This document shows positions 33,006 to 41,251 of a stretch of DNA of 64,000 nucleotides, piece by piece. Made by a program: the position numbers and the translations under genes. The notes under the pieces are model-generated. The model was not told the origin of the DNA. It worked only from the letters and a program-made list of their open reading frames with translations, and did not search any database. Numbering within the stretch: the stretch's first letter is position 1; every line of letters starts with the position of its first letter. The stretch is from positions 62,001-126,000 of the forward strand of contig SUYC01000010.1 of assembly GCA_015060625.1 (NCBI GenBank), written 5' to 3'. The DNA comes from Xylanibacter ruminicola (GTDB lineage: Bacteria; Bacteroidota; Bacteroidia; Bacteroidales; Bacteroidaceae).

Positions 33006-34286
33006 TTAGAGGAAGAATCCTTCGTAAGCGATGCCAATGTTAACCGATGGCTCGTCGTTGTATTTGCTCTTTAAGAAGCGCTTAGAGTACTCGGCCTTGA
33101 TCACAATCTGCTTGATGGGGTGATAGTTCAGACCTACTGCCATGCGCTTGACGGCCGTGTAGTCGTAGCTGACCCCCTTGGTGTCGCTGGCATAGGGGTT
33201 GTAGGCCTCATAGCGTCCGAACACATAGAGGCGCTCGTTTTTCTGGCGCATGCTCTGTATCTGCGAGAAGATGTCGTAGCCAGCCTCGATACCCATGGCA
33301 TAAGCATTGCCGCTTACAAAGGCAGAGTGCTTGTAAGGTGACTTGGAGTTCAGACGGTTGTACATGTACTTCAGTTCGCTGGCGTTGCCCAGATAACCAT
33401 AGTCGGCCTGACCACGAACAATCCAGTTGTGGGCATTATAGGTGAAGTCGATGGCGCCGATGGCTACCTTACCCTGATAGGTGGCGCCTGTACCGTTGGC
33501 ATCGTTGGGGTAGGTATTGCCGATGCTGTGACCATAGTAGCCGCTCAGACCGATACGCAAACCGGGAATCGAGTAGTTGTCGATACGCAGGGCTGCTGCA
33601 TATTTGTTGGCTACATCAAACTCCATGGGTGACTTGTGCCCCTTGTGAATCCAACCCACATTGGTGAACTGGTCGGCATTCAAGCCGCCTAAGAACTGAG
33701 CCTCGTAGCGGAACTTGCCTGCACGACCCCAGAATGATACACCTGTCTGGTGCCAGGTGCTGGGCATGATGGTGTTCTCGCCTTCAGGACGATATACGGT
33801 GAAATAGCTCAGAGGCTCGTGGTGGGCATTGTTCAGGCCGACAGGTACTACGATATGACCGACGCGGATGTTGGCCCATTTGGCAAAAGATTTCTGCAGC
33901 CAGAACTGCTCCAGCTCCACCTCGCCGCCTTTCTCGGTCTCCTGCTCCCATTCACCGCCTTCTTCGTCTTCTTTCTCATAGGCAATGCCTGCACCGCCAT
34001 GCTCAAACTCTATCTCGGTACCAAAGCTCCAGCCTTTGCCGAAGTCGTAACCGAGATATATCACAGCATGGGGAATATCGAAACGTCCGTGACTTGGATC
34101 GTTCTTATGCTCCTCGGGCTGACTGTAGCGGCTCACATGGTCGCTGAAATAATTACGTGTAAAGTTTGCTTCGCCATAGCCACCAACGCTCAAACGTGAG
34201 GTCTTGGTGCTATCTGCGCTACTTTTTTGTGCGCTGCTTGATAAGCATAGCGCCATCATCATTAATGTGTATATATACCTTCTCAT
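33006..34286 (-). CDS. Outer membrane porin of the iron-type operon
   Basis: A 426-residue beta-barrel (signal peptide ends CLSSSAQ). It starts the barrel with RLSVGGYGEANFTRNYF and ends in SVNIGIAYEGFFL; the arrangement resembles OprO/OprP-like (phosphate-selective porin family) proteins. An acidic loop near residue 95 (EKEDEEGGEWEQETEKGGE) could attract cations. It is the first gene after a good promoter with a leader hairpin, and the downstream imelysin and di-heme oxidoredictase suggest a metal such as iron rather than phosphate. Confidence 0.8.
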   Translation of the reverse strand: MRRYIYTLMMMALCLSSSAQKSSADSTKTSRLSVGGYGEANFTRNYFSDHVSRYSQPEEHKNDPSHGRFDIPHAVIYLGYDFGKGWSFGTEIEFEHGGAGIAYEKEDEEGGEWEQETEKGGEVELEQFWLQKSFAKWANIRVGHIVVPVGLNNAHHEPLSYFTVYRPEGENTIMPSTWHQTGVSFWGRAGKFRYEAQFLGGLNADQFTNVGWIHKGHKSPMEFDVANKYAAALRIDNYSIPGLRIGLSGYYGHSIGNTYPNDANGTGATYQGKVAIGAIDFTYNAHNWIVRGQADYGYLGNASELKYMYNRLNSKSPYKHSAFVSGNAYAMGIEAGYDIFSQIQSMRQKNERLYVFGRYEAYNPYASDTKGVSYDYTAVKRMAVGLNYHPIKQIVIKAEYSKRFLKSKYNDEPSVNIGIAYEGFFL

Positions 34287-34288
34287 AA

Positions 34289-34351
34289 CCGAATTAAGTC
34301 TCTTATTTTTAATTCGGGTGCAAAGGTACGGCGATTAAATTAATGTCACAA
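34289..34351 (-). promoter_or_regulatory. Promoter and leader hairpin of the porin-imelysin operon
   Basis: Minus strand: TTG (34351-34349) in TTTTAGGTATTGTGAC, 20 bases, TACCTTTG (34328-34321). The leader forms a perfect 9-bp hairpin, CCGAATTAA/TTAATTCGG (34289-34317), ending 3 bases before the start codon. Confidence 0.72.
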
Positions 34352-34369
34352 TACCTAAAAAGTGTGAAA

Positions 34370-34396
34370 AAAGAAAGTGACCGCTGTTGCGGCCAC
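34370..34396 (-). terminator. Terminator after the LytTR regulator
   Basis: Minus strand: GTGGCCGC (34396-34389) pairs with GCGGTCAC (34384-34377), one G-U pair, loop AACA, followed by TTTCTTTTTT. Confidence 0.88.
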
Positions 34397-34398
34397 CT

Positions 34399-35118
34399 TT
34401 ATTTTCCTAAAAACTTGGTATCGAGATAGGCTTGAAATGCATCTTTATACAAATCGCCTATCGGCAGATAGGTATCGCTGTCCATGATGACACGATTTTT
34501 GTTCACCTCCTGAATCTTGTTCAGATTGATAATATACGATCGGTGGATGCGCATGAAATAGTTGGGCAGATGTTCTTGCATCTTCTTCATGGATAGGAGT
34601 GTGATGATGGGTTTGGGCTCACCCTCTATCCACACTTTCAGGTATTCGCTCATGGCCTCTACATACCTGATGTTGGGGATGCTCACCTTTACGATGCGGT
34701 AATCGGTTTTCAGAAAAAGCGCGTCGTCGGAGTCGGTTGCAGGCTTTGATGCAGCTACCGATTCGGTCAGTCGGTCCTTAATGCGATTGGCTGCACGCTG
34801 CAGGTCCTGCAAGCCAAAAGGCTTGAGCAGATAGTCAACGGCATTCACCTTAAACCCTTCTACCGCATATTCTGAGTAGGCGGTGGTGAATACAATCAGC
34901 GGCGGAACGGCCAGCGATTTCACAAAGTCCATACCATTCAGGTCGGGCATGTTAATATCGCAGAAGATGGCATCTACGGTGTCGCTCTCTAAGTACGTGC
35001 GTGCTTCGAGTGCGCTCTGGCATTTGGCAGCCAGTTCCAGAAACGGCACCTTATTAATATAAGCAGTAATCTGCTCAAGAGCCAGCGGCTCATCATCGAT
35101 AGCTAAACAACGTATCAT
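34399..35118 (-). CDS. LytTR-family response regulator
   Basis: A 239-residue two-component regulator. The receiver domain (residues 1-120) has the phosphate-accepting Asp54 in CDINMPDLNG and the acidic DDE at residues 8-10; the LytTR DNA-binding domain (residues 135-237) includes YRIVKVSIPNIRYVEAMSEY and the closing NYFMRIHRSYIINL. The start overlaps the sensor kinase stop by 4 bases (ATGA), so the two are co-translated. Its likely target is the adjacent polyphosphate polymerase/carbohydrate-binding operon, but the binding site is not identified. Confidence 0.92.
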   Translation of the reverse strand: MIRCLAIDDEPLALEQITAYINKVPFLELAAKCQSALEARTYLESDTVDAIFCDINMPDLNGMDFVKSLAVPPLIVFTTAYSEYAVEGFKVNAVDYLLKPFGLQDLQRAANRIKDRLTESVAASKPATDSDDALFLKTDYRIVKVSIPNIRYVEAMSEYLKVWIEGEPKPIITLLSMKKMQEHLPNYFMRIHRSYIINLNKIQEVNKNRVIMDSDTYLPIGDLYKDAFQAYLDTKFLGK

Positions 35119-36326
35119 AGTGGTAAAATTAGTTTGACTGTGTAAATATCGGGTTCATCCTTAATGTCGAGCGTGTAGCGCTTGTCGTACAGCAGGTCCA
35201 GACGCTTCCTGACGTTGGCCAGACCTACGCCGCCTTTCTTTTCCGACGTGCCGTTGACTCCCTGTGCATTTTCTTTATACAGCTTCTCGGCTTTGGAGTT
35301 CTGACAATTAAAGCAAAGGCTGTTGCGCTCTATCGTTATCTTGATATCGATAAACGAGTCGTGCTGATAGCTCACCCCATGCTTGAAGGCGTTTTCGATA
35401 AACGTGATGAGCATCAGGGGAGGAATGGTTTTGTCGGGTGCCTCGGTGGGGAGATCAACGCTGATTTTCACCTTGTCGGTATAGCGCAGCTGCATCAGGC
35501 GCGTGTAGTTGCGGATGAACTCAAACTCCTTGGTGAGCGGCACCCCGCTCTTATCCCCCTCGTAGAGCACAAAGCGCATCATCTTCGACAGTTCCAGAAT
35601 GGTGTCCTGTGCCTTGGCAGGGTTGATATCCACCAATGCATGGATGTTGTTGAGTGTGTTCATGAAGAAGTGAGGGTTTATCTGATACTTCAGATACTCC
35701 AGCTGCTGCTCCAGATTCTGCTTTTCAAGCGCCTCCAGTTTCCGTCGGTCGTTGCTGCTGCGGAAGTAGAGCTTGGCACCCAGATTGGCGGCCAGCATCA
35801 GCAGTAGCATCACTCCCCCCATGATGTCGCGCTCACCAAAGTGGTGGCGCCTTGCGCGCATCTCATGTTCTTGGCGCAACTCGTGCCGTGGTGTTCTGTC
35901 GTCAGGCGCTGCCGGCTGAGGCATGTCGGGAGGCTCGTGCTGATCCATAGGATGCGGTCCGCGCATATCCATAGGATATGGTCCGCGCTGCTCCATAGGC
36001 GGTCGGCGGAACCCCATGTATCGGGGAGCGTATTGGTATTGGAATACCATATATCCTGCTATCAGCAATATCGTCAGTGTGGTGTAGAGCACACGGCGAT
36101 GCTGGTGGATGAGCAGTGGTGCCAGCAGGAAATTGTGCAGCAGAAACAGCAGGAGGAACACCCCAAACCTGTCCCACACCATCAGCACTTCGTGCCAGTT
36201 GAACACTGTTTCGGCCTCGTTCACGCTGCGCACTCCCAAACTGATGAGTGGGGCTGCAAAAAGCAGTCCCCACACCGCCAGATATAGCAGATTCTCCTGT
36301 CGAGATTGATTCTTCATCCAGTACAT
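35115..36326 (-). CDS. LytS-type sensor histidine kinase with Met/Pro/His-rich loop
   Basis: A 403-residue membrane kinase. Three hydrophobic segments (about 11-30, 52-75, 80-97) and one at 168-186 enclose a loop of about 65 residues (105-165) made of repeats rich in Met, Pro, Asp and His (GPYPMDMRGPHPMDQHE). The cytoplasmic part has the His_kinase phosphoacceptor His219 in YQINPHFFMNTLNNIH and an ATPase domain (PLMLITFIENAFKHG, GGVGLANVRKRL). The loop resembles copper- or metal-binding sequences and may be the sensory element. A shorter start at 36317 is possible. It lies 63 bases after the beta-helix gene. Confidence 0.9.
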   Translation of the reverse strand: MYWMKNQSRQENLLYLAVWGLLFAAPLISLGVRSVNEAETVFNWHEVLMVWDRFGVFLLLFLLHNFLLAPLLIHQHRRVLYTTLTILLIAGYMVFQYQYAPRYMGFRRPPMEQRGPYPMDMRGPHPMDQHEPPDMPQPAAPDDRTPRHELRQEHEMRARRHHFGERDIMGGVMLLLMLAANLGAKLYFRSSNDRRKLEALEKQNLEQQLEYLKYQINPHFFMNTLNNIHALVDINPAKAQDTILELSKMMRFVLYEGDKSGVPLTKEFEFIRNYTRLMQLRYTDKVKISVDLPTEAPDKTIPPLMLITFIENAFKHGVSYQHDSFIDIKITIERNSLCFNCQNSKAEKLYKENAQGVNGTSEKKGGVGLANVRKRLDLLYDKRYTLDIKDEPDIYTVKLILPL

Positions 36327-36389
36327 GCCTATTACTACTAATAATAACGTGTGGAAAAGTGATTTATTGTGCTCTCGGTGAGATTTCTT

Positions 36390-38165
36390 TCAGCGCCAGC
36401 CTCCTGGCCAGCCGCCGCCACCACCCATGCTGTTTCCGCCGGTATAGCTGGACAGTGAAACGCTGCTTCCGCCTGAGATGGTGCCGCCAGCAATGCCTAA
36501 GCCGCCAAAGAAACTGCTACCGCCGCTGATGCTGGTGCCTGATTGCAGGGTGGGAGTGGATGCAGCAGAAACCACCAGACTTGAACCACCGCTGGACGGG
36601 GTGCGGAAGGAGAAGGTGTTCTCACCGATGGTCATCGTGTACCAGGTGCTCTTGCTCCATGTTGAAGCCTGATAGCACGACTGACTCAGACTGCTGCCAC
36701 TCTCCAGTCCGCCTACGGCCACGATGGTGCCGCCAGTGAGGTAGAGCTTCTTGCCGCCTTCGGTGTTGGCGTCGATAGCCACTTCGGGCTGACCAGAGCA
36801 GATGGCATACACCAGTCCGCCTTTCAGGTAGATATTGCCGTTGGCATCCAGTCCGTCGTTGTTCTTGCCTTGTGCATACACATAGCCGCCAGTGATGGTC
36901 ATGTCGCCTTTCGAGTTGATGGCATCGTCGTAGGCATAGCAGGCCACTTCGCCACCGCTGATGTTCAGCGCGCTCTTGGTCTCGATGCCCTCACCGTTAT
37001 AGCCGTTGGTGCGCACCCAGACAGTGCCGCCGCTGATGTTGATATCGCCATCAGCCTTGATGCCCTTAGGCGATGAGGTGTCGTTGTTGCTCTTATACTG
37101 TCCGCCTTCGGTTATCACATACACGTTGCCGCCATTAAAGTTGGCATCGATATCAGCATTGATACCTTTGCCGCCCGAACCAGTGCTCTTGAGCCACAGT
37201 TCGCCGGCGTTGATGGTGAAGGTAGAGTCAGCCTTGATGCCGGCAGCACCTTTGGCTTCCTGATCGTCGGTGTCGTAGGTGCCGTCGCCAGTGGTGATCA
37301 CGGTGGTGCGTCCGCCATTGACGATAATGTTGCTCTCGCAGTTGATGCCCTTGGCAGCTGCTGCGCTCACCTCCACGTTGATGATGCCGCCATTGACGAA
37401 CACACCGTCGTTGGCCTTGATGCCGTGGTTGGCCGTGGATTTGGCATAGATATTGTTACCCTGATTGAAGATGATATAGTCGGCCGAGTGGATGGCATTG
37501 TTCGTCTGACCTACTACGCTGAGCGTTCCACTGCCGCTGAACAGCAGCTTACCCTTGCAGTAGAGAGCACCCTTCTGACTGCCGCCGGTGCCGTCGGTCA
37601 GCGAGTTGCTGGTGCCGTCGGCCAGTACGACGAAGGCACGCTTGCCGCTCAGCAGGTTGAGCGCTGCCGAGTCGGGATTAGTGATGCTGGCACCATTGAG
37701 CTTCACCTCATATTTCTTGTCACCCACCACCGTAAACGAGCCATTGGCGGTCGTGCCGCTCAGCACGTAGCAGATACCCTTGACGGAGCCGTGGTTGGCA
37801 GTGATGTGACCGCCGTTGACGCTGATCTCCACACCGCTCTCAGTCTTGGCTGTAGGGCTGCTCAGGTCGATGGCTATCTCCGTCGTAAAGCTGTTGTTCT
37901 CCAGCGCATCTTCCTCGTCGGGCAGATAGGCTGTGGCCGTGGTGGCAGGTTCGGCCGTGGTCTGGTCGATAGTCACGGCAAACGTGGTCAGGTCGCCAGT
38001 CGTCGTCGAACTGCCGCCAGTGCTGATTGAACCAGATATGTCACCACCGTTATTCCAGTTGTTGTCACTTCCATTACTTAAGCTGCTGAACGGATCGTCG
38101 GTCGAACAGCTTGTCATCGTCATCGTCGTGGCGATGAGCATCATACTGAAAATAATCTTTTTCAT
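36390..38165 (-). CDS. Cthe_2159-like carbohydrate-binding beta-helix lipoprotein
   Basis: A 591-residue lipoprotein (lipobox MTSC). After a Gly/Ser/Asn-rich linker, residues 95-480 are regular turns of a parallel beta-helix: repeats such as GIKADGDINISGGTVWV, GIETKSALNISGGEVACYA and GLDANGNIYLKGGLVYA. This matches the Cthe_2159 (DUF4353) polysaccharide-binding family, which binds cellulose and acidic sugars with calcium. The C-terminus is glycine-rich (GGGGGWPGGWR). It ends an operon with DUF2490, DUF4956 and a VTC polymerase, a combination also known around CotH proteins. It probably sits on the cell surface. Confidence 0.82.
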   Translation of the reverse strand: MKKIIFSMMLIATTMTMTSCSTDDPFSSLSNGSDNNWNNGGDISGSISTGGSSTTTGDLTTFAVTIDQTTAEPATTATAYLPDEEDALENNSFTTEIAIDLSSPTAKTESGVEISVNGGHITANHGSVKGICYVLSGTTANGSFTVVGDKKYEVKLNGASITNPDSAALNLLSGKRAFVVLADGTSNSLTDGTGGSQKGALYCKGKLLFSGSGTLSVVGQTNNAIHSADYIIFNQGNNIYAKSTANHGIKANDGVFVNGGIINVEVSAAAAKGINCESNIIVNGGRTTVITTGDGTYDTDDQEAKGAAGIKADSTFTINAGELWLKSTGSGGKGINADIDANFNGGNVYVITEGGQYKSNNDTSSPKGIKADGDINISGGTVWVRTNGYNGEGIETKSALNISGGEVACYAYDDAINSKGDMTITGGYVYAQGKNNDGLDANGNIYLKGGLVYAICSGQPEVAIDANTEGGKKLYLTGGTIVAVGGLESGSSLSQSCYQASTWSKSTWYTMTIGENTFSFRTPSSGGSSLVVSAASTPTLQSGTSISGGSSFFGGLGIAGGTISGGSSVSLSSYTGGNSMGGGGGWPGGWR

Positions 38166-38176
38166 ATTGTTTTATG

Positions 38177-38929
38177 TTAGAATTTAAACTTATATCCTAT
38201 TCCTAAATAATGCATGTCAGGATCATACTCGTCGGCATCTACATGCTTCATGTCCTGGAAACGGTAGAACACACCGAGCTGATGCTGTTTGGACAGGCGG
38301 ATGTCGGTGCCCACGGTGTAGCGTATCTTTTCGATGCCCCACGCGTTGTAGAGCTCTACGTTGGCATAAGGCGAGAAGAGGGCGTTCTTCTTGTCGTAGG
38401 CTATCTCGAAGCGTGAGCGCAACTGGTTTTTGCCTTTGCCTGCGCGTGTATAGTCCTCCCATGCCTCGTCGTCGTAGTCCCAGCGCTGCATGGTCTTCTC
38501 CGGCCGATAGGTGTACTGCCATCGTTCGCGCAGCGAGAGCTTGATGCCGTTGCTGAACTTATACGAGCCGGTGAGTCCGGCATACACACGGTGCTTGATG
38601 CTCCAGTAGCTGGGACGCAAGTGATTATAGTCGCCATCGTCCTCGTAGGTGATTTTTTCGCGGTTGTTCTGGTCGAGCAGTATGTAGCCTGCATCGGCTT
38701 TCAGCCAGCTGGTGAGTTTGTACGAGGCACCTATGCCTATACTCCAGCGGTCGAGCGTCTTGAAGTCGTTGCGGGTTCTCAGGTCGGCTTCGACATTCAC
38801 ACTTAGGTTCTTGTCAATCTTCTTCTCTGCCTCGGCACTGAGCACCATGCCGCCTTCGCTCTGAGCTGTGGCGTGTAGTGCTGCTGCCATTAGGGTGACC
38901 ACCGCGGCCATTCGTTTAAACATGTGCAT
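38177..38929 (-). CDS. DUF2490-type outer membrane barrel
   Basis: A 250-residue exported beta-barrel. A signal peptide (RMAAVVTLMAAALHATAQ) precedes strands beginning GGMVLSAEAEKKIDKNLSV and ends in the aromatic terminus GIGYKFKF. DUF2490 members are uncharacterised outer membrane proteins. The start overlaps the DUF4956 gene by 14 bases, and ATGs at 38929 or 38923 are equally possible. In this operon it could be the outer membrane component for a surface polymer. Confidence 0.8.
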   Translation of the reverse strand: MHMFKRMAAVVTLMAAALHATAQSEGGMVLSAEAEKKIDKNLSVNVEADLRTRNDFKTLDRWSIGIGASYKLTSWLKADAGYILLDQNNREKITYEDDGDYNHLRPSYWSIKHRVYAGLTGSYKFSNGIKLSLRERWQYTYRPEKTMQRWDYDDEAWEDYTRAGKGKNQLRSRFEIAYDKKNALFSPYANVELYNAWGIEKIRYTVGTDIRLSKQHQLGVFYRFQDMKHVDADEYDPDMHYLGIGYKFKF

Positions 38930-39593
38930 AATCAGCTTCTTTCAGTTTTAGTTTGTTATTAATATCAGTCGTGTTCTCGCCTACATAGCTCACGCGCAGT
39001 ACAGCCATGTCGCGCAGGAAATCGATACCGCCAACCTCTACTTTTAGCACTTCCACACCTAAGCGTTGCGCCAGGTCGGCTTTCAACTCTTCGCGTCGCT
39101 CTGGTTTAATCAGTTCAATGCGGTCGTACTGTACCAGTCGGGTGGCACTCACCTTCAGCGTTTTCTCGAAAGTCGTGATAGCTGCGATGGTTATCGCGTC
39201 AATCACCAGCAACTCAAGGAGTGGAGTGCCTGTGATGATGCCGCTGGCATCAACACCCAGTGCCGACGACATGGCGTGAACCACCGACAGGCAAACCACT
39301 ACAAACAGATATGTCATTTCGCGAACCGGCATAGAGTCGGTGCGATAGCGCATGATCGAGAAGATTCCAAATAGTCCAAGTCCCACACCCATGGTGGCTT
39401 TGCCTCGCTCCATGCCCATCATCAGATAAACCAGGAAGTAGATGACTACCGAGATGATCATGAATGTGAAGTAGAAGTCGCGTCGGCGACTTTTCTTGAA
39501 GTACAGGAAGTTCACGATGCCCCAGTTAACTACCAGGCAGAGCATAAACCTGATGAGAGTTTCGACGAAGTCGTTCGAAAAAAATACTTGCAT
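38916..39593 (-). CDS. DUF4956 inner membrane protein
   Basis: A 225-residue protein with four hydrophobic segments in residues 8-150 (including FYFTFMIISVVIYFLVYLMM and YLFVVVCLSVVHAM) and a soluble C-terminal ferredoxin-like part (RREELKADLAQRLGVEVLKVEVGG). DUF4956 genes are consistently paired with VTC-domain polymerases, as here (3-base gap). It probably forms the membrane partner of the polymerase, perhaps a channel or anchor for the polymer. That function is inference. Confidence 0.85.
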   Translation of the reverse strand: MQVFFSNDFVETLIRFMLCLVVNWGIVNFLYFKKSRRRDFYFTFMIISVVIYFLVYLMMGMERGKATMGVGLGLFGIFSIMRYRTDSMPVREMTYLFVVVCLSVVHAMSSALGVDASGIITGTPLLELLVIDAITIAAITTFEKTLKVSATRLVQYDRIELIKPERREELKADLAQRLGVEVLKVEVGGIDFLRDMAVLRVSYVGENTTDINNKLKLKEADYAHV

Positions 39594-39596
39594 ATA

Positions 39597-40343
39597 CTAT
39601 TGTTTTATTAATTTGTTAATTTCTATGAGTTTGCATTTAAATCGATTCACAGGCAGATAGTCGTGGCCTGTCAGTGCCGAGCCCATGCAGTATTTCGAAA
39701 AGCCATGTGGCTGTATGTGTAGCTGTCGCAGCATGTGCAGGATGGGTGAGAATACCTGTCCGTCGCGTTTCAGCTCTATCACTACCAGTGGCCCCATATC
39801 CAGATGATGCCCGTTCGTCAGGTTGCCGAACTGCAGGGCTGTGTCGATGGTGAGGCGTTCGGTCATACCCTTGTTGACGAGTGTGATGCGGTTGAAGTGA
39901 TTGTTCAACACGGGTTGCAGCGTGTCCACCTCGTAGTGCAGGTTCTGCTGCAGAAACAGGCGCTTCGACACTTCGTTCAGATCCATATCCCAAACCTCTA
40001 TGCGGTTTTTCTTGGTGCGCCTGTGATTGTTTTTGGTCTTCACCTCGATAAACTGCAGATTGCTGCAGCAGTAGGTGCGGAAACGCACTTTCTGTCGGTT
40101 GGTGTGCCCGTACTGATGCTGTGCGTACATATCAAACGTGCGGGTGTCGAGATAGGTGGTGTCGTAGTCGGGATTACGCTGTCCGTCTATGTCCTGCACA
40201 TAGTAGTCCTGCCTGGCCATCTTCAGTAGTTGGCGCAGCCTGCTGGTGTTCGTCACAAACTTGGTGTCGGTGCGATTCATCAGTTTCACACTTTTCATCT
40301 CGTCGAGCGTGATGGGTTCGAAGGCGTTCAGCAAATTTTTCAT
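39597..40343 (-). CDS. VTC-domain polyphosphate polymerase-type protein
   Basis: A 248-residue VTC-domain protein. It shows the tunnel-fold features: KLMNRTDTKFVTN near the N-terminus, YLDTRTFDMYAQHQYG, RQKVRFRTY with basic phosphate ligands, FIEVKTKNN and VVIELKRDG near the C-terminus. In yeast the homologous domain makes polyphosphate from ATP. It is the first gene of the DUF4956/DUF2490/beta-helix operon. The start codon lies 4 bases after the -7 box, so the mRNA is probably leaderless. Confidence 0.85.
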   Translation of the reverse strand: MKNLLNAFEPITLDEMKSVKLMNRTDTKFVTNTSRLRQLLKMARQDYYVQDIDGQRNPDYDTTYLDTRTFDMYAQHQYGHTNRQKVRFRTYCCSNLQFIEVKTKNNHRRTKKNRIEVWDMDLNEVSKRLFLQQNLHYEVDTLQPVLNNHFNRITLVNKGMTERLTIDTALQFGNLTNGHHLDMGPLVVIELKRDGQVFSPILHMLRQLHIQPHGFSKYCMGSALTGHDYLPVNRFKCKLIEINKLIKQ

Positions 40344-40347
40344 GTTG

Positions 40348-40376
40348 CAAAGGTAGCATGATAAAATCTATCACGC
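40348..40376 (-). promoter_or_regulatory. Promoter of the VTC operon
   Basis: Minus strand TACCTTTG (40355-40348), then 4 bases, then the ATG. Upstream GCATGATA/TATCACGC (40356-40376) is a near-perfect inverted repeat occupying the -33 region, where no TTG exists, so activation by a bound regulator is likely. Confidence 0.55.
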
Positions 40377-40421
40377 TAATATATTCAACGAACGCAGCAT
40401 TTTATTCAGCCAAATCGTTTT

Positions 40422-41063
40422 TTAGATGTAAAACTCTGAAGGGTCAACCAGTCCGGCACGGATGGCGTACTTGATGAGCTCGTGGGCTGTGTTGATGCCC
40501 AGTTTGCGGAAGATATTCTTGCGGTGGGTGGTGATGGTGTGGATGCTGGAGAATCGCTCTTCGGCTATCTCCTTGGTGGTTTTGCCCTGAGCGATGGCTT
40601 TCACGATCTCTGCCTCGGTGGCCGTCAGGATGTCGGGCTTCTCTTCATCCTGCTGCTGACTGATGATGACCTCAAGCGCACGCTGACTGATGAAACGCTC
40701 ATGGCGACTGACGGCACGCAGCGCGTCGCGCAGATCCTTCATCGGTCCATCCTTGAATATGATGCTAAACTGATGCGATGAATAGATGACGCGACGCAGA
40801 AACTGCGGTGTCAGTTCTTCGCAGAAGAGCAGCCACTGCGACAGCGCAAAGCGCTCGCTCACGATAAGCAACTGGTCTTCGTCGGCGAAATTAAACAAAG
40901 TATAGTCGAGCACCACTACGGCGTTCTCATGCGTCTTCAACTGCTCCACCAGACTGGTCTTGTCTGACGCACGATATATCTGATTCTCCTCGTCCTGTCG
41001 CAGAAGACTGTCGATGGCGAATCGTGTTATCTCTTGATTGTCTGCTAATATATACTTTGCCAT
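40422..41063 (-). CDS. LuxR/NarL-type response regulator
   Basis: A 213-residue regulator. The receiver-like domain has Asp53 in VVLDYTLF as probable phosphate acceptor, but only one acidic residue (Asp8) at the usual acidic pair, so phosphorylation is not certain. The C-terminal GerE/LuxR helix-turn-helix is intact (LTATEAEIVKAIAQGKTTKE, then ITTHRKNIFRKLGINTAHEL). The ATG at 41063 is chosen because the longer frame crosses the promoter. No sensor kinase is adjacent. It has a long inverted repeat upstream that may be its own operator. Confidence 0.88.
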   Translation of the reverse strand: MAKYILADNQEITRFAIDSLLRQDEENQIYRASDKTSLVEQLKTHENAVVVLDYTLFNFADEDQLLIVSERFALSQWLLFCEELTPQFLRRVIYSSHQFSIIFKDGPMKDLRDALRAVSRHERFISQRALEVIISQQQDEEKPDILTATEAEIVKAIAQGKTTKEIAEERFSSIHTITTHRKNIFRKLGINTAHELIKYAIRAGLVDPSEFYI

Positions 41064-41083
41064 AACTGTTCTGATTTTGGGTG

Positions 41084-41165
41084 CAAAGATACGAAGTTTA
41101 GATAGAACTTCCAAATATCCGTCGATATTTAGAAAATATATCTAAAATCGTCGGCGATTTGGAAG
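41084..41165 (-). promoter_or_regulatory. Promoter and 58-bp inverted repeat of the LuxR-type gene
   Basis: Minus strand: TTG (41114-41112) in ATTTGGAAG, 20 bases, TATCTTTG (41091-41084). CTTCCAAATATCCGTCGATA (from 41108) mirrors the sequence ending ATTTGGAAG at 41165, so the -33 motif occurs in both arms. Positions 41166-41251 hold no further signal that I can see. Confidence 0.65.
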
Positions 41166-41251
41166 TTTTTTTTGCACGAATGGCTTTTTTATCTGTGATA
41201 TAGAATAAAATTCTGATGATGTACTAATCGATACTGAGACAGCTATCGGGT

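Noticed and set aside
33006..34286. Phosphate porin involved in phosphate uptake
   Set aside because: Although the family is called phosphate-selective, operon partners (imelysin, di-heme oxidoredictase) and the acidic loop point elsewhere; no pho genes are nearby.
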